Of a DNA stretch of 5,696 nt, positions 1-5,696 are shown one piece after another (positions within the stretch are counted from its first letter, which is position 1; each line of letters begins with the position of its first letter). Source of the DNA: an uncultured Bulleidia sp. (GTDB lineage Bacteria; Bacillota_I; Bacilli_A; Erysipelotrichales; Erysipelotrichaceae); assembly GCA_934757945.1 (NCBI GenBank), contig CAKVLT010000103.1, forward strand, positions 1 to 5,696, given 5' to 3'. Below the pieces are notes generated by a model, which was given only the letters and a program-made list of their open reading frames with translations, searched no databases and was not told the origin of the DNA. Position numbers and translations under genes: made by a program.

Positions 1-1
1 C

Positions 2-55
2 GATACTAAGCCGGAAGAGAAAGGAGATGTATATAGATTTAACTCAGCTGGATGA
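2..55 (+). CDS. Possible C-terminal tail of an upstream gene (partial)
   Basis: An open frame enters from the left edge and ends at a TGA at 53-55. It encodes 17 residues ending DVYRFNSAG, with a hydrophilic, Lys/Glu/Asp-rich start. The codons (GAA, AAA, GGA, AGA, GAT) match the neighbours. Another frame is also open from the edge to a TAA at 126-128, but it would overlap the next gene and reads as an Ile/Tyr-rich string, so it is less likely. The fragment is too short to assign a family. If real, the upstream gene ends 26 nt before the next start and may belong to the same operon. Confidence 0.35.
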   Translation, partial: DTKPEEKGDVYRFNSAG

Positions 56-71
56 GCTGATTTATATATAC
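29..71 (+). other. Possible imperfect hairpin before the first complete gene
   Basis: The six-base arms TCAGCT (44-49) and AGCTGA (55-60) are perfectly complementary around a 5-nt loop. Outside an asymmetric internal loop, GTATATA (29-35) can pair with TATATAC (65-71). There is no T-tract after it, so it is not a convincing intrinsic terminator. It could be a leader structure, or part of the 3' end of the upstream transcript, since it spans the candidate stop codon at 53-55. An 18-nt-spaced TTAACT (39-44) and TATATA (63-68) pair lies within it and could be a weak promoter, but in such AT-rich DNA this may be chance. Confidence 0.25.
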
Positions 72-81
72 CATACAAAGT

Positions 82-915
82 ATGATTACATTATTGTTAT
101 ATGTTTTATTAATATACATGATTATTAATCTGGTAGTACAGAAAAGAGCCGGTGGCAGAATCAACCGTGTTGTAGAAGTTATTAAGCTTATTGAAGATAA
201 AGATGCTTTTTTACAGAAAGCACAGGAAGAAATTGATGCGTCTAAAACAAATGAAGATAAGACGAAATTTGAAATTTTGAAGTTATGGGGAGAAGTATAT
301 CATCAGGAGTATGCTGAGTTTGATGAGATTGTTTCCTCTTTGAATCTTGAATGTTTACTAGCAAACAAGAAGATGAATAATGATGACTCTTTCTTTTACT
401 ATTTACTTGCTATTCCAAATCTTTTACAGGCTGACGGACAGATGGATAAGATTCATACAATGATGGATAAAGTAAATACTGAGGAATATACACACAGACT
501 GGATTATGCATTAGCAGTCGCATGTAATGCCTACTATGAAAATAAAGAAGACAGAGGACAGAAGTTTTTTCAGGATTTGTTAGATGGTAATTACGAAGGA
601 TACACGTATTATAATAAGCTGATTGGTCTGTACAAACAGATTGCAGGTACTATGCTTGTTCCTATATATAAGGAAAGTAATGATGAAAGATATGAAGAAA
701 TGACAAATCTTGCAAAAAGTTTTTATGAAACAAGAATCGGTACTACCTGGTTTAAAAATATTCACCTGCATTTAGATGGTACAGAGGAAAATGATACGCA
801 AGAACAGACTCCTGAAGTCATTGATGCGGAAATTACAGAAAAAGAAGATGCTCCGGTAGATACAGGAAGTGAAACTGGAGATAGTTTTGTAGATGAGAAT
901 GAGGAAAAGAATTAA
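82..915 (+). CDS. Membrane-anchored protein with acidic C-terminal tail, function unknown
   Basis: This is a 277-residue protein of a family I do not recognise. Residues about 2-19 are a hydrophobic stretch (Leu/Ile/Tyr/Val-rich) followed by QKR, which fits an N-terminal signal anchor with a cytoplasmic body by the positive-inside rule. Residues about 25-225 look largely alpha-helical, with Tyr/Leu/Ala-rich segments that could be degenerate TPR-like hairpins; that is only an impression. Residues 232-277 are low-complexity and strongly acidic, with 18 Asp/Glu and only 2 Lys in 46 residues. The ATG at 82 is the first in-frame start after a stop at 58-60, but no Shine-Dalgarno precedes it. The next in-frame ATG, at 118, has none either and would cut into the anchor. 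The stop codon overlaps the pth start by one base (TAATG), so the two genes are probably coupled. Being in a housekeeping operon argues for a conserved lineage-specific role rather than a mobile gene. Confidence 0.85.
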   Translation: MITLLLYVLLIYMIINLVVQKRAGGRINRVVEVIKLIEDKDAFLQKAQEEIDASKTNEDKTKFEILKLWGEVYHQEYAEFDEIVSSLNLECLLANKKMNNDDSFFYYLLAIPNLLQADGQMDKIHTMMDKVNTEEYTHRLDYALAVACNAYYENKEDRGQKFFQDLLDGNYEGYTYYNKLIGLYKQIAGTMLVPIYKESNDERYEEMTNLAKSFYETRIGTTWFKNIHLHLDGTEENDTQEQTPEVIDAEITEKEDAPVDTGSETGDSFVDENEEKN

Positions 916-1490
916 TGAAGTTAATTGTAGGACTGGGAAATCCTGGTAAGGAATATGAAAAGACAAGACATAATGCTGGTTTTATGGCAATAGACTATCT
1001 TGCAGATAAAGTGGGTACTTCTATTACTACAAAGAAATTTAATGCTTATGTCAGTAATGTGCATATTGACGGACAGTCTGTACTGCTGATGAAACCACTG
1101 ACCTATATGAATGAAAGTGGCAGTGCTGTCAGTCAGGCAGTCAGTTTTTATCATATTGATTCTGAAGATATATTAATTCTTCATGATGATATGGATCTTC
1201 CTACTGGATCTGTACGTATTCGTAAGAAGGGTTCTGCCGGTGGACAGAAGGGAATGAAATCTATTATTCAGTGTTTAGGTACTGAAGAGATAGCACGAAT
1301 TCGTATAGGGGTAGGACATAGTGAAAGAGGTAATCACGATAAAGTACCTGACTGGGTTTTATCTGCTGTACCTAAAGCAGAACTGGAAGATTTTACAAAC
1401 GCATTAAAAGAAGGTTCTCTTGCAGCATATGACTGGGTATCCTTACCAATGGATGAAGTGATGTCCAGACATAATATAAAAAAGAAATAA
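915..1490 (+). CDS. pth: Peptidyl-tRNA hydrolase
   Basis: This 191-residue cytoplasmic enzyme has the usual family length. It hydrolyses the ester bond of peptidyl-tRNAs that drop off ribosomes, recycling tRNA. Diagnostic motifs are visible: GLGNPG at 6-11 (active-site Asn9), TRHNAGF at 17-23 (catalytic His19), KPLTYMNESG at 60-69 (Asn66) and HDDMDLP at 90-96 (Asp91). By alignment from memory these match E. coli Asn10, His20, Asn68 and Asp93. The glycine-rich segment normally reading GGHNG is GGQKG here (109-113), so the positions matching E. coli His113 and Asn114 are Gln111 and Lys112. All other key residues are intact, so the enzyme is probably active. The start is well supported: GAGGA at 901-905 lies 9 nt before the ATG, which overlaps the preceding stop codon by one base. 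mfd follows after 3 nt. pth next to mfd is a classic Firmicutes arrangement. Confidence 0.97.
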   Translation: MKLIVGLGNPGKEYEKTRHNAGFMAIDYLADKVGTSITTKKFNAYVSNVHIDGQSVLLMKPLTYMNESGSAVSQAVSFYHIDSEDILILHDDMDLPTGSVRIRKKGSAGGQKGMKSIIQCLGTEEIARIRIGVGHSERGNHDKVPDWVLSAVPKAELEDFTNALKEGSLAAYDWVSLPMDEVMSRHNIKKK

Positions 1491-1493
1491 GTT

Positions 1494-4400
1494 ATGACTA
1501 CACAATATACAGGAATGCCTTCCTGGTTACTGGACGCATTACAACAAAATTCAGCAGTACAAAGACTGGATGAACAAAGAGGTGTTCTTCCTTTTTCCTG
1601 TGTAATGGAAGAAGCTCTGGTTATAGCTGCTTCATATTTAAAAAAGAAAAGACCTATCTTACTTGTAAAACAGAATGTGTATCAGGCACAAAGAGTATTT
1701 GAATGTCTTTCTGCTCTTTTATCTGAAGAGGAATGTTGTTTTTTTGGATGTGAAGAATCTTTAAGAGTAGAAGCCATTGCACATTCTCTGGAATTTACTG
1801 CGGCAAAAGTAGATACTCTGTCCAGTATTCTGGAAAATCCCAATCAGGTGGTGGTCACATGTGTAAGTGGGTATATGCGTCATTTACCATGTATAGATGT
1901 TTTTAAGCAGGGATGTATTACTTTAAGTGTGGGAGATACGATTTCTCCTGCAGAATTAAAAGAAAGATTGCAGAAGGGCGGATACAGTTATGTTTCTCAT
2001 ATTGATCAGCCTTTATCTTATGCACAGCGTGGTGAAATTACAGATGTGTTTTCTATTAATTATGAACATCCTGTACGTATAGAGTTTTTTGATGAAGAAA
2101 TAGAATCTATTCGTTTCTTTGATGAAAGTACTCAGAAAACACTGGAACAGATAGATACTGTCAAGATTATTCCTGCAAGTGATATTTTATTTTCGGATGA
2201 AGAAATACAGATAGTAGAATCCAAAGTAAATAGTCTTGTGGAAGAATCTTCCAGTTTGTTTTTAAGAAGTGAAATAGAAAGTCAGCTGGAAGCTTTGAAA
2301 AATAATGTCAGAGAATCTTCTCAGTATATTTATTATGCTTATCTGGATAAGACAGGCAGTCTCAGTGAATATATGGGATATCCATTAACTGTATTCTGCG
2401 ATTATACAAGAATAGAAGAAAACAGAAACAGTATCTTAAAAGAATCAGTTGCCTATATACAGGAAATGGCTCAGGAAGAAAAGATGCTGTTAAAGTTTGG
2501 TGTCTGGAGGGAATGGGACAGACTGAAAGATTATTGTCAGGTCATGGTGGAAGATCCTCTGGAAACCAATATCAGTACAATTCAGGAAGTACATATTCCT
2601 AATGAACCGCTGGAAATTAAACTGGATATCATGAATACTTCCGGAAAAATAGTATTTGTGCTGAATGAACAGGAATCGGATATTGTTAAAGATGTATTGA
2701 AACAGAAAAAGATAAAATATCATGTTCTGAAAGATACTGTGACTGATGGATTTCAATTCTGTAAAGGTAGTTTTACAAATGGATTTGAAATCAAAAATAA
2801 GGGATTGATTGTCTATACAAGTAATGAACTGTTTGAAGTCAGACATCGTATTTCCAGATATGAAAAGAAGTTTAGAAATGCAGAAATACTGCAAAGTTAT
2901 AATGATCTGGAACCAATGGACTATGTAGTACATGCCCAATATGGTGTAGGTCAGTACCTTGGTATTGAAACAAAGACAATTCAGGGTATTAAAAAAGATT
3001 TTCTGAAAGTTATTTATAAAGGAAATGCGGAATTACTTGTACCTTTGGAACAGTTCAAGCTTGTAAGAAAGTTTGTAGGAAGAGAAGGAGTTGTTCCAAA
3101 ATTAAATAAACTCGGTTCAGGTGAATGGGAAAAGACAAAGGCAAGACTTGAAGCCAATGTCAATGATATTGCAGAAAGATTGCTGGATCTTTATTCTTCA
3201 AGAGTGGAACATATTGGACATGCTTTCAGTAAAGATACTGATGATACTGTAAGATTTAATCATAATTTCCTGTATGAACTGACAAGAGATCAGCAGAAAG
3301 CCATAGATGACATCATAAGAGATATGGAAAGTGATAAGCCTATGGACAGACTGGTCTGCGGAGATGTAGGTTTTGGTAAGACAGAAATAGCCATACGTGC
3401 AAGTTTTAAAGCAGTACAGGATGGATATCAGGTAGCAGTATTATGTCCTACAACTATTCTTGCAGAACAGCATTATGCAACCTTTGTTCAAAGATATGAG
3501 AACTTCCCTGTTTCCATCAGAGTGCTGGACAGATTCCAGACAGCATCTGAGGTGAAATCAACTTTGGAAGGTGTAAAAAAAGGGACAGTGGATATTCTGA
3601 TAGGTACACACAGGGTGCTTTCCAAAGATGTGCAGTTTAAACAGCTTGGGTTACTGGTAGCGGATGAAGAACAGCGTTTTGGTGTGGAGCAAAAGGAAAA
3701 AATTAAGGAAATGAAGAATGGCATTGATGTGCTGACTTTAAGTGCCACACCAATTCCTAGAACTTTGCAGATGTCTCTGGTAGGAATCAGACAGTTATCC
3801 CAGCTGGATACTCCTCCTATGAACAGATATTCTGTACAGACCTATGTAGTAGAAAAGAATACACAGCTGATTGTTGAAGCCATCGAAAAGGAACTTGCAA
3901 GAAATGGGCAGGTATTCTACTTATTCAATAATGTGCAGTATATCTATAATGTTTCAAGAACTCTTCAGGAATATCTTCCGCAGGCAAGAATTGGTGTAGT
4001 GCATGGTCAGATGGACAGAGAAGCCATTGAAGATACCATGATGTTGTTTCATAAACATGAACTGGATATTCTTGTATGTACTACGATTGTAGAGAATGGA
4101 ATAGATGTCCCTAATGCCAATACTATCTTTATTGAAAATGCACAGGATTTTGGATTGTCTCAGATTTATCAGATCAAAGGAAGAGTAGGCAGAAGTAACA
4201 GAATTGCCTATGCATATTTGCTCATTCCTCCTCGTAAACAGTTATCTGAAGTAGCCGCAAAAAGATTACAGGCAGTGAAGGAATTTGCAACAATGGGTTC
4301 AGGTTATAAGATTGCCATGCGAGATCTGACAATTCGTGGTGCAGGAGATATGCTGGGAAGTAATCAGTCAGGTTTCATCAATACGGTAGGTATTGATATG

Positions 4401-4922
4401 TACATAGAAATGCTTGAAAAAGCTATTCAGGAAAAGAAGACAGGTAAAAAGGCAGAAGAAAAGGAAATCAGAAAAGTCAATGTGGCAGTTTCCACCTATA
4501 TTCCTAAAAACTTCTCTGCAGATGACTATGACAAACTGGATCTGTATCATCAAATAGATAAGATACAGACACAAGAGGAACTTGAAAATTACAAGAAAGA
4601 TATTATCGATCAGTATGGTAAATTGCCTAAAGCAGTGGTCACATTATTTGATAAGAGAGTATTTGATATTTTAATTTCTCAGCCAATAGTTAAAACTTAC
4701 AGGGAAAACAAAAAGGTATGTGAAATTGTTTTTACAAAGGATTTCAGTGATCATGTGGATGGTGTCAAGTTCTTTGAAATTATGACAGAAATTTCCAAAG
4801 ATATTCATATTGGATATATTCAGGGTTCTATTGTATGTACTCTTGATAAACAAAAAGATATACTTGCGCTGCATAATACAATATTAATGCGTGCAAAGGA
4901 GGCTTTAAAAGATGAGAATTGA
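1494..4922 (+). CDS. mfd: Transcription-repair coupling factor Mfd
   Basis: This 1142-residue protein is full length for Mfd (E. coli 1148, from memory). It is a DNA translocase that dislodges RNA polymerase stalled at lesions and recruits UvrA. Domains in order: a UvrB-like N-terminal module (about 1-330, with RGEITDVF at 179-186), a middle region, the CarD-like RNA polymerase-interaction domain (about 470-545, starting MDYVVHAQYGVGQYLGI at 475), the translocase lobes (about 575-960) and the C-terminal autoinhibitory domain (about 993-1135). Motor motifs are intact: DQQ at 599-601, Walker A GDVGFGKT at 623-630 (Lys629), DEEQ at 724-727, SATPIPRTL at 750-758, motif VI QIKGRVGR at 893-900, and the RecG-like TRG motif RDLTIRGAGDMLG at 943-955. 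The ATG at 1494 lies 3 nt after the pth stop and has only a weak AAGAAA purine stretch before it, so coupling to pth translation is likely. The end overlaps rqcP by 11 nt. No frameshift is seen. Confidence 0.98.
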   Translation: MTTQYTGMPSWLLDALQQNSAVQRLDEQRGVLPFSCVMEEALVIAASYLKKKRPILLVKQNVYQAQRVFECLSALLSEEECCFFGCEESLRVEAIAHSLEFTAAKVDTLSSILENPNQVVVTCVSGYMRHLPCIDVFKQGCITLSVGDTISPAELKERLQKGGYSYVSHIDQPLSYAQRGEITDVFSINYEHPVRIEFFDEEIESIRFFDESTQKTLEQIDTVKIIPASDILFSDEEIQIVESKVNSLVEESSSLFLRSEIESQLEALKNNVRESSQYIYYAYLDKTGSLSEYMGYPLTVFCDYTRIEENRNSILKESVAYIQEMAQEEKMLLKFGVWREWDRLKDYCQVMVEDPLETNISTIQEVHIPNEPLEIKLDIMNTSGKIVFVLNEQESDIVKDVLKQKKIKYHVLKDTVTDGFQFCKGSFTNGFEIKNKGLIVYTSNELFEVRHRISRYEKKFRNAEILQSYNDLEPMDYVVHAQYGVGQYLGIETKTIQGIKKDFLKVIYKGNAELLVPLEQFKLVRKFVGREGVVPKLNKLGSGEWEKTKARLEANVNDIAERLLDLYSSRVEHIGHAFSKDTDDTVRFNHNFLYELTRDQQKAIDDIIRDMESDKPMDRLVCGDVGFGKTEIAIRASFKAVQDGYQVAVLCPTTILAEQHYATFVQRYENFPVSIRVLDRFQTASEVKSTLEGVKKGTVDILIGTHRVLSKDVQFKQLGLLVADEEQRFGVEQKEKIKEMKNGIDVLTLSATPIPRTLQMSLVGIRQLSQLDTPPMNRYSVQTYVVEKNTQLIVEAIEKELARNGQVFYLFNNVQYIYNVSRTLQEYLPQARIGVVHGQMDREAIEDTMMLFHKHELDILVCTTIVENGIDVPNANTIFIENAQDFGLSQIYQIKGRVGRSNRIAYAYLLIPPRKQLSEVAAKRLQAVKEFATMGSGYKIAMRDLTIRGAGDMLGSNQSGFINTVGIDMYIEMLEKAIQEKKTGKKAEEKEIRKVNVAVSTYIPKNFSADDYDKLDLYHQIDKIQTQEELENYKKDIIDQYGKLPKAVVTLFDKRVFDILISQPIVKTYRENKKVCEIVFTKDFSDHVDGVKFFEIMTEISKDIHIGYIQGSIVCTLDKQKDILALHNTILMRAKEALKDEN
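4895..4902 (+). promoter_or_regulatory. Strong Shine-Dalgarno of rqcP, inside mfd
   Basis: AAAGGAGG lies within the last codons of mfd, 9 nt before the ATG at 4912. It fixes the rqcP start and makes the gene overlap the mfd end by 11 nt. It is the strongest ribosome-binding site in the operon and suggests rqcP is made at a higher level than its large upstream neighbour. Confidence 0.9.
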
Positions 4923-5181
4923 TAAATACTTAAAAGTATCAAGAATTATGAAACGAAGAACAGTTGCCAATGAACTGGCCGCAAATCAGAGAGTAGAAAT
5001 CAATGGAAAACCGGTAAAACCTTCTCATGAGGTAAAAGCAGGAGATATTGTAGGTATTACTTTTGGTACAAGAAAGATAGAAGTCAGAGTATTATCCGTA
5101 CAGGAAGTGAAGAAAAAGAAAGAAGCTTCAGAAATGTATGAGATAGTGAACGAATCATGGCTTGAAGAAAAGCAGAATTAG
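4912..5181 (+). CDS. rqcP: RqcP (YabO/Hsp15-type S4-domain RNA-binding protein)
   Basis: This small basic protein of 89 residues consists mainly of an S4 RNA-binding domain (about 1-60), beginning MRIDKYLKVSRIMKRR and followed by VEINGKPVKPSHEVKAGD. It closely matches the B. subtilis RqcP (YabO) pattern in length and sequence. In the family, RqcP binds tRNA and 23S rRNA on obstructed 50S subunits and acts with RqcH to add C-terminal alanine tails to stalled chains, marking them for proteolysis. Arg2 and Arg16, reported as important in the B. subtilis protein, are both present. The C-terminal part (about 66-89) is Lys/Glu-rich and includes EASEMYEI, also typical of the family. Its place between mfd and divIC matches yabO in Bacillus. 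An Hsp15-like heat-shock protein is the alternative name, but RqcP is the better call in a Firmicute. Confidence 0.93.
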   Translation: MRIDKYLKVSRIMKRRTVANELAANQRVEINGKPVKPSHEVKAGDIVGITFGTRKIEVRVLSVQEVKKKKEASEMYEIVNESWLEEKQN

Positions 5182-5197
5182 TGATATAAACTGACAT

Positions 5198-5524
5198 ATG
5201 GCAACAATAAAAAGAGTAACGAAAAAAAAGAAAAAGAAGAAGATGGCGCCAATTGCCAGATTGCTTGTTGTAATAGCGTTTATGGTTTCTGGGTATCTTA
5301 TATTTTTATCCGTGTCAGAAGTAGCACAAACTGTAAAACTTTCTACTCAGTTATCTAAAGTAAAACAGCAATATAAGGAACTGGAAGAAGAAAATGAGAA
5401 ACTTACAGATCAGAAAGCTAAGTTACAGGATCCTGATTATGTTGAAAGCTATGCCAGAGCAAATTATAATCTGTCTAAACAGGGAGAACAGATTTTCTAT
5501 CTTCCTCAGAATGACAATAAGTAA
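5198..5524 (+). CDS. divIC: Septum formation initiator, DivIC/FtsL family
   Basis: This 108-residue bitopic membrane protein of the division complex has the family layout. A very basic cytoplasmic N-terminus includes seven consecutive lysines at 9-15. One membrane segment lies at about 20-39 and an extracytoplasmic coiled coil at about 44-77. It ends with the DivIC/FtsB signature: LQDPDYVESYAR at 76-87, NYNLSKQGEQIFYLP at 89-103. In the family it pairs with FtsL and works with DivIB and the septal peptidoglycan synthases. The ATG at 5198 has no classical Shine-Dalgarno. A GTGAT at 5181-5185 could pair weakly with the 16S 3' end. ATG 5243 (Met16) would remove the basic tail and is less likely. 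The lysine stretch contains an A8 run (5222-5229) prone to slippage. A terminator follows directly, so this is the last gene of the operon. Confidence 0.92.
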   Translation: MATIKRVTKKKKKKKMAPIARLLVVIAFMVSGYLIFLSVSEVAQTVKLSTQLSKVKQQYKELEEENEKLTDQKAKLQDPDYVESYARANYNLSKQGEQIFYLPQNDNK

Positions 5525-5527
5525 GGA

Positions 5528-5557
5528 GATATTACCTGATGGTAGTATCTTTTTTTT
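5528..5557 (+). terminator. Intrinsic terminator after divIC
   Basis: GATATTACC (5528-5536) pairs with GGTAGTATC (5541-5549). The stem has nine base pairs, one of them a G-U wobble, around the four-base loop TGAT. Eight T residues follow at once (5550-5557), and a second T7 run lies at 5561-5567. Flanking A/G bases at 5523-5527 can pair further with the T-tract. This is a textbook rho-independent terminator and marks the end of the operon. The stem begins 4 nt after the divIC stop codon. Confidence 0.85.
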
Positions 5558-5585
5558 GACTTTTTTTAAAATCCAAAAGAATAGT
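5556..5585 (+). promoter_or_regulatory. Possible promoter for the 3' nuclease-like gene
   Basis: TTGACT (5556-5561) matches the sigma-A -35 box at five of six positions. After 18 nt, AATAGT (5580-5585) matches the -10 box at four of six. The -35 overlaps the end of the terminator T-tract. Transcription would start near 5592. The -10 is weak and the region is AT-rich, so this could be chance, but the new gene after a terminator needs some promoter of its own. Confidence 0.35.
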
Positions 5586-5617
5586 TCCTCACTTTTTGTG
5601 TATATAGCTAGTGAGGA
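5586..5617 (+). promoter_or_regulatory. Inverted repeat that can hide the downstream ribosome-binding site
   Basis: TCCTCACT (5586-5593) is the exact complement of AGTGAGGA (5610-5617), separated by 16 nt. The right arm covers most of the Shine-Dalgarno GAGGAG (5613-5618) that lies 10 nt before the ATG at 5629. A long transcript could fold this way and reduce translation. A transcript starting near 5592 would lack most of the left arm. The pairing is seen in the sequence; its regulatory effect is inferred. Confidence 0.5.
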
Positions 5618-5628
5618 GAACATAGAAT

Positions 5629-5696
5629 ATGTCAATTGAAGAAACCAGGCATAAAGTCAATGTACAGTATAAAGACAGATTGTTTAAGTTCATTTT
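5629..5696 (+). CDS. N-terminus of a Rpn / PD-(D/E)XK nuclease 'transposase'-family protein (partial)
   Basis: Only the first 22 codons are inside the window and the gene runs off the 3' edge. The frame starts at ATG 5629, with GAGGAG at 5613-5618 as ribosome-binding site. It reads MSIEETRHKVN and then VQYKDRLFKFI. The YKDRLF(R/K)FIF pattern at residues 14 onward is typical of the start of Firmicutes proteins annotated as Rpn-family recombination-promoting nuclease or PD-(D/E)XK nuclease-family transposase, from memory. These are usually about 250-350 residues and often present in many copies per genome. No catalytic residue is visible yet. The gene sits where many Firmicutes have tilS after divIC, behind a terminator, so it is a separate and possibly acquired unit. 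The gene start is more certain than the family. Confidence 0.62.
   Translation, partial: MSIEETRHKVNVQYKDRLFKFI

Noticed and set aside
27..128. Short + frame starting at ATG 27 just after AAAGGAG
   Set aside because: The SD abuts the ATG with about one base of spacing, and the 33-residue product is Ile/Tyr-rich and overlaps the next gene. It is not convincing as a gene.
2490..2939. 149-codon open frame on the - strand inside mfd
   Set aside because: It lies wholly within conserved mfd coding sequence, its translation is Phe/Ile-rich low-quality sequence, and it shows no recognisable motif. It is a shadow of the AT-rich + strand gene.
1494..4922. Possible loss of function in the Mfd N-terminal UvrB-like module, since no intact Walker motif is seen there
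   Set aside because: The nucleotide-binding motif of this module is degenerate in Mfd generally, and all motor motifs in the true translocase lobes are intact.
5394..5639. 81-codon + strand frame spanning the end of divIC, the terminator and the next start
   Set aside because: It overlaps the conserved DivIC C-terminus in another frame, crosses a terminator, and its product resembles no known protein. It is a chance frame.
1..5696. CRISPR arrays, tRNA or rRNA genes, tandem repeats, riboswitches
   Set aside because: No regularly spaced repeats, cloverleaf-like sequences or rRNA segments were found by reading, and almost no non-coding space is available outside 5525-5628.

Overview
The window is AT-rich and every recognisable gene lies on the + strand. 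AGA is the usual arginine codon, TGA is a true stop, and the protein families and gene order point to a low-GC Firmicute (Bacillota). A non-sporulating gut lineage such as Erysipelotrichia fits best, but that placement is inferred from style and synteny and was not searched.

Layout. Positions 1-81 hold what looks like the last codons of an upstream gene and a possible hairpin. A tightly packed run of five genes follows. It starts with an unrecognised membrane-anchored protein with an acidic tail (82-915). Next come peptidyl-tRNA hydrolase pth (915-1490), the transcription-repair coupling factor mfd (1494-4922), the S4-domain ribosome quality-control factor rqcP (4912-5181) and a DivIC/FtsL-type septum protein (5198-5524). 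Junctions are a 1-nt overlap, a 3-nt gap, an 11-nt overlap and a 16-nt gap, so these genes are very probably co-transcribed and partly translationally coupled. A clear intrinsic terminator starts 4 nt after the divIC stop codon. After about 100 non-coding bases a new gene begins at 5629 and runs off the end. Its N-terminus resembles the Rpn / PD-(D/E)XK 'transposase' family.

How the genes relate. pth and rqcP both deal with peptidyl-tRNA: Pth recycles drop-off products, and RqcP helps elongate and clear nascent chains on stalled 50S subunits. Mfd clears stalled RNA polymerase. DivIC is part of the division complex. Together this is a shortened version of the Bacillus pth-fin-mfd-spoVT-yabMNO-yabP-yabQ-divIC cluster with the sporulation genes absent.

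Most of the window is ordinary core genome. The part most worth a second look is the 3' end. There the operon is closed by a terminator, and the nuclease/transposase-like gene has its Shine-Dalgarno sequence inside an inverted repeat. A possible promoter would start transcription within the left arm of that repeat. This resembles protection of transposase genes against read-through transcription. A second point is that Pth has Gln-Lys where the family normally has His-Asn in the active-site GGHNG motif.
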